64,000 bases of DNA, from the NCBI RefSeq assembly GCF_028885415.1, contig NZ_CP118527.1, forward strand, positions 6,944,001-7,008,000. The letters run 5' to 3'. This document shows positions 36,628 to 45,841 of the stretch, one piece after another. Position 1 is the first letter of the stretch, and each line of letters starts with the position of its first letter. The notes beneath the pieces are model-generated. The model worked only from the letters and a program-made list of their open reading frames with translations. It ran no database searches and was not told the DNA's origin. The position numbers and the translations under genes are program-made. Source of the stretch: Streptomyces coeruleorubidus (lineage in GTDB: Bacteria; Actinomycetota; Actinomycetes; Streptomycetales; Streptomycetaceae).

Positions 36628-38196
36628 TCACGCCCCGCGCCGCACCTCGAAATGGTCGATCCGCTCACCGCTCGACGCCAGCGCCGACACCTTCAGCCTC
36701 GGCGCGGCGCCGCTCTCCGCCTCCACGGAGAGGAACGAGAAACCGCGGTAGCGCACCCGCGACCACTGCACCGACTCCGCCTTGGTGTCCCGGGACTTCG
36801 TCCACCGGAACGTGTCGACCGACTCGCGGTCGGCGGTGTTCCCCTCGTAGCTCTCCTTCACGCCGTCGGGGAAGCCGTACAGCTCCTTGCCGCCACCGCC
36901 CGCCGTGACGTACACGATCCCGTCCCGCCGCGGATCCGTCGTCCCGCCGACCGGCACCGGCCTGCCCACCCCGCCGTTCCGGATGGCGTCGGTCCGCTCG
37001 TAGACGTGGTTGTGCCCGTTGATCACCAGGTCCACCTGGTGCCTGGCGAACAGCGGCAGCCACTCGGCGCGCACCCCGCCGTCGGAGGCGTGCGTGGACG
37101 TCGAGTACGCGCAGTGGTGGAAGAAGACGACGACGAAGTCGACGGAAGCGTCGCCCCGCAGCTCGCCGAGCTTCCCGTCCAGCCACTTCGTCTGCCGCCC
37201 CTCCGTGTAGCCGAAGTTGGCGGGGATCTCGTACGACACGTCGTTCGCGTCCAGCGCGACCACGCCGACGTTGCCGTACGTGAAGGCGTACACCCCCGGT
37301 GCCGTGCGCGCGTCGAAGCCGCTGTCCGGCAGGGAGAAACGGGCGAGCTGGCCGCCGTAGCCGTCCGGCGAGTACCAGGCCTCCATGTCGTGGTTGCCGG
37401 TCGTCACCATCCACGGCACCGACCTGGCCACCGGCTCGGTCTGCTTCAGGAACCGGTCCCACTGCCCGGCGTCGAAGACGTCCGACTCCTTGCCCTTGCC
37501 GGTCGGGTCGGCGTAGCAGATGTCGCCGGCGTGGAGGTGGAAGGCAGGGCTCCGGCGCAGCAGCAGACGGTCGTTGAGAGCCGCCTCCTCGCCGACGCCC
37601 TGGTCGCCGAACGCGGTGAACACGAACCGCTCCGGCGGACTCGCGGGTGCTGTACGGAAGGACGTGACGGTAGACCGGTGCTGCGGGGACGCCGGGTCGA
37701 AGCCCTCGTGGCCGACGCCGTAGTAGTACGTCGTGTCCGGGCGCAGGCCGTCCAGCGCCGCGTGCAGGTAGTACTGCTCGACCGCCGGCCGTACGCCCTT
37801 CAGCTCCGGGGTGTGCAGGTCGCGCAGCTCCGCCTCGATCCTGCGGCCGAGGTCGTCGGGGCGCAGGCCCACCCGGACGTACGGCCTCTTCACCGCCAGC
37901 GGCACCTGCCAGGAGATCCGCATCTGCGTCTTCGGGTCGGCGCCGAAGGCGAGATGGCGGCCGAAGGGGGTGATGAAGGATCCCGGCGCCTTCGACGTGC
38001 TCGGCGACGGGCTCCTGGTCGCCGTACCGCTCCCCGGCCCCGAGCCGGAACAGCCGGTCAGCAGGCCGCCCGCGACCGCTCCCGCCGTCACCAGAGTGCG
38101 CCGCCGCGACAGCCTCGTCCGCAGGTACTCGTGCTGTTCCGCCATGCTCATCCGGCCGGCGAGCTCGGGCGGGATGCCGAAGTGGGGGATCTCCAT
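36628..38196 (-). CDS. Purple acid phosphatase-like metallophosphoesterase, Tat-exported lipoprotein
   Basis: The 522-residue protein has a twin-arginine signal (RLSRRRTLVTAGAVAGG) followed by a lipobox (LLTGC), so it is probably folded before export and anchored outside. An N-terminal fibronectin-like domain (about 70-180) precedes the metallophosphoesterase. The metal motifs are in order: GDQG, AGDICYAD, GNHDMEAWY, FFHHCAYS and NGHNHVYER. It probably releases phosphate from organic esters outside the cell. Its 5' end is divergent from leuB with 154 bp between. Confidence 0.9.
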   Translation of the reverse strand: MEIPHFGIPPELAGRMSMAEQHEYLRTRLSRRRTLVTAGAVAGGLLTGCSGSGPGSGTATRSPSPSTSKAPGSFITPFGRHLAFGADPKTQMRISWQVPLAVKRPYVRVGLRPDDLGRRIEAELRDLHTPELKGVRPAVEQYYLHAALDGLRPDTTYYYGVGHEGFDPASPQHRSTVTSFRTAPASPPERFVFTAFGDQGVGEEAALNDRLLLRRSPAFHLHAGDICYADPTGKGKESDVFDAGQWDRFLKQTEPVARSVPWMVTTGNHDMEAWYSPDGYGGQLARFSLPDSGFDARTAPGVYAFTYGNVGVVALDANDVSYEIPANFGYTEGRQTKWLDGKLGELRGDASVDFVVVFFHHCAYSTSTHASDGGVRAEWLPLFARHQVDLVINGHNHVYERTDAIRNGGVGRPVPVGGTTDPRRDGIVYVTAGGGGKELYGFPDGVKESYEGNTADRESVDTFRWTKSRDTKAESVQWSRVRYRGFSFLSVEAESGAAPRLKVSALASSGERIDHFEVRRGA

Positions 38197-38350
38197 GTCG
38201 AGTGAATTTCCCAGCGGAGGCCAACAGTCGCACCACGTACGGGTGAACGCGGGTCGACGGCCGCGTGCGGTCCCCCGAGCGGGCGCCCCTCACCTGTCCG
38301 CATCACGGACACCCCGTGTCATCCCATGGGACGAGGAGTAGGGTGCCCGC

Positions 38351-39394
38351 ATGTCTCGCAGCATCAATCTCGCAGTGATTCCCGGTGACGGCATCGGCCA
38401 GGAAGTCGTGGCCGAAGGCCTGAAGGTCCTCTCCGCCGTCCTTCCGCAGGATGTGAAGCTGGAGACCAAGGAGTACGACTTCGGCGCCAAGCGTTACCAC
38501 GCCACCGGTGAGACCCTCACCGACGCCGACCTCGACGCCCTGAAGAAGCACGACGCCATCCTGCTCGGCGCGATCGGCGACCCGAGCGTGCCGTCCGGCG
38601 TCCTGGAGCGCGGCTTCCTGCTGAAGCTCCGCTTCGCCTTCGACCACCACGTCAACCTGCGTCCGTCGAAGCTGCTGCCGGGTGTCGCCACCCCGCTGGC
38701 CGGCGAGCCGCAGATCGACTTCGTCGTGGTCCGCGAGGGCACCGAGGGCCCGTACACCGGCAACGGCGGCACGATCCGCAAGGGCACCGAGCACGAGGTC
38801 GCCACCGAGGTGTCCGTGAACACGGCCTTCGGTGTCGAGCGCGTGGTCCGTGACGCCTTCGCGCGTGCCCAGGCCCGCCCGCGCAAGAAGCTGGCGCTGA
38901 TCCACAAGAACAACGTGCTGACCTTCGCGGGTCACCTGTGGACGAACATCTTCAACAAGGTGGCCGAGGAGTTCCCCGAGGTGACCACCGAGTACATGCA
39001 CGTCGACGCGGCCACGATCTACCTGGTCACCCAGCCCGAGCGCTTCGACGTGATCGTCACCGACAACCTCTTCGGCGACATCATCACCGACCTCGCCGCG
39101 GCCGTCTCCGGCGGCATCGGTGTGGCGGCCTCCGGCAACATCAACCCGTCCGGAGAGTTCCCCTCGATGTTCGAGCCCGTGCACGGCTCGGCCCCGGACA
39201 TCGCCGGCCAGGGCAAGGCCGACCCGACCGCCACGGTGCTGTCCGTCGCCCTGCTCCTGCGCCACCTCGGCTACGAGGCCGAGGCCGCCCGTATCGACGA
39301 GGCGGTCTCCGCCGACCTGTCGGAGCGCAGCGGCAAGCCCGTCCGCTCCACCTCGGAGATCGGCGACGCGCTCGCCGTACGCGTAGCCGGCTGA
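38351..39394 (+). CDS. leuB: 3-isopropylmalate dehydrogenase
   Basis: LeuB oxidatively decarboxylates 3-isopropylmalate in leucine synthesis. The 347-residue protein begins [20 protein letters not shown] and carries the family signature [21 protein letters not shown], plus [19 protein letters not shown]. This is the actinobacterial type, close to isocitrate/tartrate dehydrogenases. gaggag precedes ATG 38351 at a rather long spacing. A hairpin follows. The other leucine genes are not in the window. Confidence 0.94.
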   Translation: MSRSINLAVIPGDGIGQEVVAEGLKVLSAVLPQDVKLETKEYDFGAKRYHATGETLTDADLDALKKHDAILLGAIGDPSVPSGVLERGFLLKLRFAFDHHVNLRPSKLLPGVATPLAGEPQIDFVVVREGTEGPYTGNGGTIRKGTEHEVATEVSVNTAFGVERVVRDAFARAQARPRKKLALIHKNNVLTFAGHLWTNIFNKVAEEFPEVTTEYMHVDAATIYLVTQPERFDVIVTDNLFGDIITDLAAAVSGGIGVAASGNINPSGEFPSMFEPVHGSAPDIAGQGKADPTATVLSVALLLRHLGYEAEAARIDEAVSADLSERSGKPVRSTSEIGDALAVRVAG

Positions 39395-39413
39395 CCCGCC
39401 GCCGGCTTATCCC

Positions 39414-39448
39414 AAGCCGCCGGGTCGCATCCGCGCCCGGCGGCTTTC
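39414..39448 (+). terminator. Terminator after leuB
   Basis: aagccgccggg (39414-39424) pairs with cccggcggctt (39436-39446) around an 11-base loop, with ttt at the end. It begins 20 bp after the leuB stop. Confidence 0.8.
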
Positions 39449-39522
39449 GCATGTTCCCGCCGGGTGTCACCATCGACCACCGGGTCGCATTCACCCCGTT
39501 CCTTCCGCCGTAGCCCCCGGGC

Positions 39523-39528
39523 GATAAT
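39523..39528 (+). promoter_or_regulatory. Possible -10 element of the ilvE promoter
   Basis: gataat at 39523-39528 is the best -10 match in the 243-bp gap before ilvE. A weak ttcctt is found at -35 distance. No leader-peptide attenuator or terminator hairpin comparable to those of ilvB or cimA is seen here. Confidence 0.3.
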
Positions 39529-39637
39529 CGAACGCGAGGCCGCGGAACGAGGGAATGCTCGGACGTCCTAGCACTGGTCACCATCAGAGCTGTACCGAGC
39601 GCGGCCCGTCACTACAACCGGTGAAGGACTTCAACCC

Positions 39638-40726
39638 ATGACGACGCCCACGATCGAGCTCAAGCCGTCCGCCAATCCGCTCTCCGCCGCAGATCGGGAG
39701 GCGATCCTGGCCAACCCCGGGTTCGGCCGCCACTTCACCGACCACATGGTGACGATCAAGTGGACGGAGGGCCGCGGCTGGCACGACGGCCAGCTCGTGC
39801 CGTACGCGCCGATCTCCCTCGACCCCGCCACCACGGTCCTGCACTACGCGCAGGAGATCTTCGAGGGGCTGAAGGCCTACCGCCGCCCCGACGGCTCGGT
39901 CGCCACGTTCCGCCCGGAGAAGAACGCCGAGCGCTTCCAGCGTTCCGCGCGGCGGCTGGCGATGCCCGAGCTGCCGGTCGAGACGTTCATCGAGGCGTGC
40001 GACGCCCTGGTGAGGCAGGACAAGGCGTGGGTGCCGGCGCACGGCGGGGAGGAGTCCCTCTACCTGCGCCCGTTCATGATCGCGACCGAGGTCGGGCTGG
40101 GTGTGAAGCCGGCCAACGAGTACCTGTTCCTGGTGATCGCCTCCCCGGCCGGCGCGTACTTCCCGGGCGGCGTCAAGCCGGTCTCCATCTGGGTCTCCGA
40201 GGACCGTGTCCGCGCCGTCCCCGGCGGCATGGGCGACGCCAAGACCGGCGGCAACTACGCGGCGTCCCTGCTGGCGCAGGCCGAGGCCGCGACCAAGGGC
40301 TGCGACCAGGTCTGCTACCTCGACGCCGTCGAGCACAAGTGGGTCGAGGAACTGGGCGGCATGAACCTGTACTTCGTGTACGGGGACAGGATCGTCACGC
40401 CGTCCCTCACCGGCTCGATCCTGGAGGGCGTCACCCGCGACTCGCTGCTCACCGTCGCGCGTGACCTCGGCTACGAGGCCGAGGAGGGCCGGGTCTCGGT
40501 CGACCAGTGGCAGCGGGACTCGGAGAACGGGTCGCTCACGGAGGTGTTCGCCTGCGGTACGGCCGCGGTGATCACGCCGGTCGGGACGGTGAAGCGGGCC
40601 GGGGCCGAGTGGCAGCAGAGCGGGGGTGAGCCGGGCGAGGTCACGCTGCGGCTGCGTCAGGCCCTGCTCGACATCCAGCGCGGTACGGCGGAGGACAAGC
40701 ACGGCTGGATGCACCAGCTGGGCTGA
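39638..40726 (+). CDS. ilvE: Branched-chain amino acid aminotransferase
   Basis: IlvE makes the last step of Val, Leu and Ile synthesis with glutamate as donor. The 362-residue PLP enzyme starts [20 protein letters not shown] after gaagga. Fold-type IV signatures are [13 protein letters not shown], the PLP-lysine region [22 protein letters not shown] and the C-terminal [15 protein letters not shown]. It stands alone between the leuB terminator and a bidirectional terminator shared with the NCS1 permease. Confidence 0.95.
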   Translation: MTTPTIELKPSANPLSAADREAILANPGFGRHFTDHMVTIKWTEGRGWHDGQLVPYAPISLDPATTVLHYAQEIFEGLKAYRRPDGSVATFRPEKNAERFQRSARRLAMPELPVETFIEACDALVRQDKAWVPAHGGEESLYLRPFMIATEVGLGVKPANEYLFLVIASPAGAYFPGGVKPVSIWVSEDRVRAVPGGMGDAKTGGNYAASLLAQAEAATKGCDQVCYLDAVEHKWVEELGGMNLYFVYGDRIVTPSLTGSILEGVTRDSLLTVARDLGYEAEEGRVSVDQWQRDSENGSLTEVFACGTAAVITPVGTVKRAGAEWQQSGGEPGEVTLRLRQALLDIQRGTAEDKHGWMHQLG

Positions 40727-40739
40727 CCCCGCCCCTGGC

Positions 40740-40767
40740 CCGGGGGCTCGGCCATCCGGGCCCCCGG
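40740..40767. terminator. Bidirectional terminator between ilvE and the NCS1 permease
   Basis: ccgggggc (40740-40747) pairs with gcccccgg (40760-40767), continued inside by cgg/ccg to a 4-base loop. It lies between two convergent stop codons 43 bp apart. Confidence 0.8.
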
Positions 40768-40769
40768 AC

Positions 40770-42221
40770 CTATGCCCACCCGCCGCCCGAAGCGGTCGGA
40801 CAAGAAGTGCTGGTCCCCTCCTCGCCCCCGGGTTCCGTAGCCACGGCGCCCGGGGCCGACACCACATACGCCACCCCGCCCACCAGCCCCGACAGCAGGA
40901 AGCTGCAGTCCACCCCGCCGGTCAGCGCCAGCAGCGGTCCCTCGTACGAGGGCAGGGACACCGCCAGGACACCGACGAGCGCGCCGGCCGCCCAGGAGGC
41001 GGTCGCCGGGATGTTCCAGCCGGCGCGGTACCAGTAGACGCCCCCTCGCGCGCGGCGGTTGAACACCTGGAGGGCGTCCGCGTCGTACACCCCGCCGCAG
41101 CGGGCGAAGCCGATGAGGGTGATGACCGCCCAGGGCGTGCCGATCGCCGTCAGCAGCAGGACGAAGGACGTCATCGCGCTCTGCGCGGTCGAGTAGTAGT
41201 GCCCGGCGAAGACACAGGCCGTGGCGATCACGGCGACCGTGTACGTGGCCCTGGCCCGTGAGGCGCGCGGCAGGATCGCGTCCAGGTCGAGGCCCATCGA
41301 GTACAGCATCAGGCCCGCGTTGCCGACCGAGCCCGCGGAGGCCGCGAGCAGCAGCGGGACGAGGTACCAGGAGGGGGCGGCGGAGACGAGCGGGCCCGCG
41401 TAGTCCAGGGCGGCCCGGGCCGCGTACGCCGTGAAGGTGCCGAAGAGCTGCGGCACCAGCAGCCCCAGCATCAGCCCCAGCCAGGTCGCGTGCAGCACCC
41501 GGCGTGAGGAGTGGCGGGCCGGGGAGATGTAGCGGGTGTAGTCGCCGAGGAGGGTGATGAAGGCGATCGGGCCGGACAGTCCCGCGGCCACGGCCGCGAG
41601 CAGCCAGGTCGGCCAGAACCCGCCCAGCAGATAGCCGCCGGTCTCCGGCAGCGCGGCGGTGGTGAAATCGGGCGCGTAGGCGATCACCCCGAGCGTCAGC
41701 AGGGCCGTCATGCCGAAGGCGAGGACCCGCGACATCGCGAGCAGCACCCGGTAGCCGTACACCGCGCCCGCGACGGTGGCCGCGGCGAGCAGCCCGTAGA
41801 CGATCCCGTAGGACACCCCGCCCTGCGGCAGTCCGGCCAGCCGGCCGAGCACGCCCACCATCACGTCCCCGCCGATCCACACGGTCAGGGCGGTGTAGCC
41901 GAGGGCCAGCAGCAGTCCGACCACCGAGCCGATCAGCCGCCCGCGGACCCCGAACTGGGCGCCGGAGGAGGTCGACAGGTTGGTGCCGGTGCGCAGCGAG
42001 ACCAGGGCGAGGGGAGCCGTGAACACCACGCCCACGACCGTGCCCGCGAGCACCGCGCTGACCGACGACCACCAGTCCAGGCCGAAGGACGGCGGCAGCC
42101 AGCCGAAGACGATCACGCCCAGGCAGAGGTTGGAGCCGAGCAGGATCGAGACGAGATCCCGTGGCCCGCTGGTGCGCTCCTCCTCGGGGATGGTGTCGAC
42201 TCCGCGCTGTTCGATCGGCAT
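40770..42221 (-). CDS. NCS1 family permease (nucleobase/ureide-type)
   Basis: The 483-residue protein has about 12 membrane helices and NCS1 hallmarks (ILLGSNLCLGVIVFGWLPPSF in helix 1, FGVRGRLIGSVVGLLLALGY, ITLLGDYTRYISP). The family imports cytosine, purines, allantoin, hydantoin or thiamine-like compounds with Na+ or H+. The start ATG 42221 follows AAGGAGA on the minus strand. It is divergent from a urease-like/agmatine deiminase operon, and an operator-like palindrome (42255-42265) lies just upstream of its start, so the permease probably feeds that pathway. Confidence 0.88.
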   Translation of the reverse strand: MPIEQRGVDTIPEEERTSGPRDLVSILLGSNLCLGVIVFGWLPPSFGLDWWSSVSAVLAGTVVGVVFTAPLALVSLRTGTNLSTSSGAQFGVRGRLIGSVVGLLLALGYTALTVWIGGDVMVGVLGRLAGLPQGGVSYGIVYGLLAAATVAGAVYGYRVLLAMSRVLAFGMTALLTLGVIAYAPDFTTAALPETGGYLLGGFWPTWLLAAVAAGLSGPIAFITLLGDYTRYISPARHSSRRVLHATWLGLMLGLLVPQLFGTFTAYAARAALDYAGPLVSAAPSWYLVPLLLAASAGSVGNAGLMLYSMGLDLDAILPRASRARATYTVAVIATACVFAGHYYSTAQSAMTSFVLLLTAIGTPWAVITLIGFARCGGVYDADALQVFNRRARGGVYWYRAGWNIPATASWAAGALVGVLAVSLPSYEGPLLALTGGVDCSFLLSGLVGGVAYVVSAPGAVATEPGGEEGTSTSCPTASGGGWA

Positions 42222-42250
42222 GGGCTGGTCTCCTTCGACGCCGCCAGACT

Positions 42251-42267
42251 TTTAGAGCGACGCTCAA
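42251..42267. promoter_or_regulatory. TetR-type operator, permease side
   Basis: tttagagcgacgctcaa contains the perfect palindrome gagcg-a-cgctc (42255-42265), 34-44 bp upstream of the permease start. It shares tttagagnganGnTC with the site at 42320-42337. Confidence 0.6.
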
Positions 42268-42319
42268 TGTGGCGCGATCCATCGTGTTCCGTCAACGGTC
42301 GGGTTGCGGGAATTTAGCG

Positions 42320-42338
42320 TTTAGAGTGATGTTCTAAG
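42320..42338. promoter_or_regulatory. TetR-type operator, urease side
   Basis: tttagagtgatgttctaag contains ttaga-n7-tctaa (42321-42337), 29-45 bp upstream of the first urease-like gene. Together with the matching site at 42251-42267 it places one copy before each divergent promoter; the TetR gene at the end of the operon is the likely regulator. Confidence 0.6.
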
Positions 42339-42365
42339 ATTTGAAAGGCAAGGAGGTGTCGAGGA

Positions 42366-43070
42366 GTGAGACTGACTCCCACGGAACGTGACCGGCTGCT
42401 GCTCTTCTCGGCCGCCGAGCTGGCCCGGGCCCGCAAGGCGCGCGGCCTCAGGCTGAACGTGCCGGAGGCCACCGCGCTCGTCGCGGACACCGTGTGCGAG
42501 GCCGCCCGGGACGGTGCGAGGCTCGCCGAGGCGATCGAGCGGGCCCGGGCCGTCCTCGGTCCGCACGACGTGCTGCCCGGGGTCGCCGACGTCGTCACCG
42601 AGGTGCACGTCGAGGCGGTCTTCGACGACGGCTCGCGGCTCGCGGTCGTCAGCGACCCGATCGGCGCCGGCCTCGGCGACCGGGCCCCGGGCGCGCTGCT
42701 GCCGGGGCCCGGGCACGACGAGCCCGAGGCGGTCGTACGGCTGACGGTCACCAACACCGCCACCGTGCCCGTCTCCGTCACCTCCCACTTCCACTTCTTC
42801 GAGGCCAACCCGCGGCTCGCCTTCGACCGCGGACAGGCCTACGGCATGCGCCTGGCCGTGCCCGCCGGGTCCTCCGTGCGGTTCGGGCCGGGGGAGAGCG
42901 TCGAGGTGGGGCTGGTGTCGATCGGGGGCGAGCGGATCGCGATCGGGTTCGCCGGACTCGTCGACGGGCCGCTGGACGCGCCGGGCGCCAAGGAGGAGGC
43001 CCTGCGGCGGGCCGCCGCCTGCGGATACCTCGGCACGGCGGAAACACCTGATCAGGAGGTCGAGCGATGA
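42366..43070 (+). CDS. Urease gamma/beta subunit fusion (UreA-UreB type)
   Basis: GTG 42366 with aaggagg nine bases upstream. The 234-residue protein joins a urease gamma domain (residues 1-97: RLTPTERDRLLLFSAAELAR, RGLRLNVPEATALVAD) to a beta domain (about 115-215: SVTSHFHFFEANPRLAFDR, YGMRLAVPAGSSVRFGPGES). Such fused chains occur in some bacteria, for example Helicobacter. Urease hydrolyses urea to ammonia and carbamate. The stop overlaps the start of the alpha-like gene by four bases (ATGA). No nickel-insertion genes (ureD/E/F/G) are seen in this window. Confidence 0.9.
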   Translation: MRLTPTERDRLLLFSAAELARARKARGLRLNVPEATALVADTVCEAARDGARLAEAIERARAVLGPHDVLPGVADVVTEVHVEAVFDDGSRLAVVSDPIGAGLGDRAPGALLPGPGHDEPEAVVRLTVTNTATVPVSVTSHFHFFEANPRLAFDRGQAYGMRLAVPAGSSVRFGPGESVEVGLVSIGGERIAIGFAGLVDGPLDAPGAKEEALRRAAACGYLGTAETPDQEVER

Positions 43071-44779
43071 GCCGTCCGGGAGGCCACCCCGCCGAGGCCC
43101 GCCGCCTCACCCCGTACGAGTACGCCGCCACCCATGGTCCCCGCGCCGGCGACCGCATCCGCCTCGGAGACTCCGGCCTGGTCGTCCGCGTGGAGTCCGA
43201 CGCCCAGCGGTACGGCGACGAGTTCCTCGCCGGGTTCGGCAAGACCGCCCGCGACGGGCTGCACCTCAAGGCCGCCGCCGTCCGGGAGACCTGTGACGTC
43301 GTCGTCAGCAACGTCGTGGTGATCGACGCCGTGCAGGGCATCCGGAAGGTGTCGATCGGCATCCGCGAGGGACGGATCTGCTCGATCGGGCGGGCCGGGA
43401 ACCCCGACACCCTCGACGGGGTCGACGTCGTCGTCGGCACCGGCACGTCGATCGTCTCCGGCGAGGGGCTCATCGCCACCGCCGGAGCCGTCGACACCCA
43501 CGTCCACCTGCTGTCGCCGCGCATCATGGAGGCCTCGCTCGCCTCCGGTGCGACCACGGTCATCGGGCAGGAGTTCGGGCCCGTGTGGGGCGTCGGCGTC
43601 AACTCGCCCTGGGCGCTGCGGCACGCGTTCAACGCCTTCGACGCCTGGCCGGTCAACATCGGCTTCCTGGGCCGGGGTTCGTCGTCCCACGCGGCGCCGC
43701 TGGTCGAGGCCCTCGCCGAGGGCGGCGCCTGCGGCTTCAAGGTGCACGAGGACATGGGCGCCCACACGCGTGCCCTGGACACCGCCCTGCGCGTCGCCGA
43801 GGAGCACGACGTCCAAGTCGCCCTGCACAGCGACGGGCTGAACGAGTGCCTGTCCGTGGAGGACACCCTGCGGGTGCTGGAGGGCCGGACCATCCACGCC
43901 TTCCACATCGAGGGCTGCGGCGGCGGGCACGTCCCCAACGTGCTGAAGATGGCGGGCGTGCCGAACGTCATCGGCTCCTCCACCAACCCGACGCTGCCCT
44001 TCGGCCGGGACGCCGTCGCCGAGCACTACGGCATGATCGTCTCCGTCCACGACCTCAAGACCGACCTGCCCGGCGACGCCGCCATGGCCCGCGACCGCAT
44101 CCGCGCCGGCACCATGGGCGCCGAGGACGTCCTGCACGACTTGGGCGCGATCGGCATCACCTCGTCGGACGCGCAGGGCATGGGGCGCGCGGGCGAGACC
44201 GTCCGCCGTACGTTCGCGATGGCCGGGAAGATGAAGGCCGAGCTCGGCGCCCCGGAGTGCGGCCACGACAACGAACGCGTCCTGAGGTACATCGCCAAGC
44301 TGACCGTCAATCCGGCCATCGCGCACGGCCTCGCGCACGAGGTGGGGTCGCTGGAGGCCGGCAAGCTCGCCGACATCGTGCTGTGGCGGCCGGAGTACTT
44401 CGGGGCCAAGCCGCAGCTCGTGCTGAAGGCCGGCTTCCCGGCGTACGGCGTGACCGGCGACCCGAACGCGGCGACCGACACCTGCGAACCTCTGGTGCTG
44501 GGGCCGCAGTTCGGGGCGCACGGCACGACGCCCGCCGACATCTCCGTCGCCTTCGTCGCGCGGGCCGCCCTCGACCAGGGCAACGACAGCCTGCCCACCC
44601 GGCGTCGCAGGGTCGCCGTGCGCGGCACGCGCGGTATCGGCCCGGCCGACCTGCGCCTCAACTCCCGTACCGGGGCCGTCGACGTCGACCAGCGCACCGG
44701 CCTCGTCACCCTCGACGGTGAGCCGCTGCGCTCCGAACCGGCCGAGTCCGTCTCCCTCAACCGTCTCTACTTCCTCTGA
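43067..44779 (+). CDS. ureC: Urease alpha subunit-like amidohydrolase (UreC type)
   Basis: The 570-residue protein keeps nearly all urease catalytic residues: the nickel HxH in GAVDTHVHLL, the carbamylated Lys with neighbours in GFKVHEDMGA, the His in VALHSDGLNE, the His in FHIEGCGGGHVP and the Asp in ITSSDAQGMG. In the mobile flap the canonical MVCHHLDP reads VSVHDLKT; an ungapped alignment keeps the catalytic His but changes the flap Cys to Val and the next His to Asp. So it may be active, with altered activity or substrate. It is coupled to the gamma/beta gene and followed after 8 bp by agmatine deiminase. Confidence 0.88.
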   Translation: MSRPGGHPAEARRLTPYEYAATHGPRAGDRIRLGDSGLVVRVESDAQRYGDEFLAGFGKTARDGLHLKAAAVRETCDVVVSNVVVIDAVQGIRKVSIGIREGRICSIGRAGNPDTLDGVDVVVGTGTSIVSGEGLIATAGAVDTHVHLLSPRIMEASLASGATTVIGQEFGPVWGVGVNSPWALRHAFNAFDAWPVNIGFLGRGSSSHAAPLVEALAEGGACGFKVHEDMGAHTRALDTALRVAEEHDVQVALHSDGLNECLSVEDTLRVLEGRTIHAFHIEGCGGGHVPNVLKMAGVPNVIGSSTNPTLPFGRDAVAEHYGMIVSVHDLKTDLPGDAAMARDRIRAGTMGAEDVLHDLGAIGITSSDAQGMGRAGETVRRTFAMAGKMKAELGAPECGHDNERVLRYIAKLTVNPAIAHGLAHEVGSLEAGKLADIVLWRPEYFGAKPQLVLKAGFPAYGVTGDPNAATDTCEPLVLGPQFGAHGTTPADISVAFVARAALDQGNDSLPTRRRRVAVRGTRGIGPADLRLNSRTGAVDVDQRTGLVTLDGEPLRSEPAESVSLNRLYFL

Positions 44780-44787
44780 GGTTCACG

Positions 44788-45825
44788 ATGCCCGCAGCCG
44801 CCGACGGCTTCCGCATGCCCGCCGAATGGGCCCCGCACGAGCGCACCTGGATGGCCTGGCCGGGCCCGAACCCGACCTTCGACGACCCGGAGGACTTGGC
44901 CGCCGCCCGGCTCGCCTGGGCCTCGGTGGCCCGCGCGATCCGCCGGTTCGAGCCGGTGACGGTGGTGTGCGGCCCCGGGCAGTCGGAGCAGGCCCGCACC
45001 CTGCTGGGCGAAGGGATCGAGACGGTCGAACGCGACCTCGACGACGCCTGGATGCGCGACATCGGCCCGACCTTCCTGACCGACGGCCGCGGCGAACTGG
45101 CCGCCGTCGACTGGACGTTCAACGGCTGGGGCGCCCAGAGCTGGGCCCGCTGGGAGCACGACGCGAAGATCGCCGCCTGCGTCGCGGACCTCGCGGGGGC
45201 ACGGACGTACACCTCGCACCTCGTCAACGAGGGCGGGGCGATCCATGTGGACGGCGAGGGCACGGTCCTGCTGACCGAGACCGTGCACCTGGGTCCCGAG
45301 CGCAACCCCGGCTGGACGCGGGAGCGGGTCGAGGTCGAGATCCACGCCCTGCTCGGCACCCGCAAGGCGATCTGGCTGCCGCGCGGCCTGACCGGCGACT
45401 ACCCCCCGCACGGCTTCGGCACCCTCGGCCACGTCGACATCGTCGCGGCCTTCGCCCGCCCCGGCGTGGTCGTGGCCCATGTGCAGCCCGACCCCGCGCA
45501 TCCCGACCACGAGGTGACGAAGGAGATCACCGGCCTGCTGAAAGCGCAGACGGACGCGCGCGGCCGCCGCCTGGAGGTTGTCGAGGTGCCCGCCCCCACC
45601 GTCCTGGAGGCCGACGGCCACTGGGCCGACTACTCCTACATCAACCACTACCTCTGCAACGGCGGCGTGGTCCTGTGCGGCTTCGACGACCCGAGCGACG
45701 AACTCGCGGCCGGCATCTTCCGCCGCCTGTTCCCGCAGCGGACCGTGACACTGGTCGACGCCCGTACGATCTTCGCTGGCGGTGGAGGCATCCACTGCAT
45801 CACCCAGCAACAGCCGAAGATCTAG
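44788..45825 (+). CDS. aguA: Agmatine deiminase
   Basis: The enzyme converts agmatine to N-carbamoylputrescine and ammonia. The 345-residue protein has the family pattern MPAEWAPHERTWMAWPGPNP, DLDDAWMRDIGPTFL, HLVNEGGAIHVDGEGTVLLT, GTLGHVDIVAAFA and the catalytic Cys337 in GGGGIHCITQQQP. It sits 8 bp behind the urease-like gene and 16 bp before a TetR regulator. The usual next enzyme, N-carbamoylputrescine amidase (AguB), is not present in the window. Confidence 0.93.
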   Translation: MPAAADGFRMPAEWAPHERTWMAWPGPNPTFDDPEDLAAARLAWASVARAIRRFEPVTVVCGPGQSEQARTLLGEGIETVERDLDDAWMRDIGPTFLTDGRGELAAVDWTFNGWGAQSWARWEHDAKIAACVADLAGARTYTSHLVNEGGAIHVDGEGTVLLTETVHLGPERNPGWTRERVEVEIHALLGTRKAIWLPRGLTGDYPPHGFGTLGHVDIVAAFARPGVVVAHVQPDPAHPDHEVTKEITGLLKAQTDARGRRLEVVEVPAPTVLEADGHWADYSYINHYLCNGGVVLCGFDDPSDELAAGIFRRLFPQRTVTLVDARTIFAGGGGIHCITQQQPKI

Positions 45826-45841
45826 CACCCGGGAGCAGCAG

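Noticed and set aside
39555..39641. 27-codon frame before ilvE that overlaps its start by ATGA
   Set aside because: It has gaggga close to its ATG, but third positions are not GC-biased and the peptide ([17 protein letters not shown]) lacks Ile/Leu/Val runs, and there is no terminator hairpin, so it is not an attenuator like those of ilvB and cimA.
43067..44779. Loss of the catalytic flap histidine in the urease alpha chain
   Set aside because: A first reading of VSVHDL against VCHHLD suggested the His was gone; counting back from the conserved RIR without gaps keeps that His in register, so only the Cys and the second His are changed.
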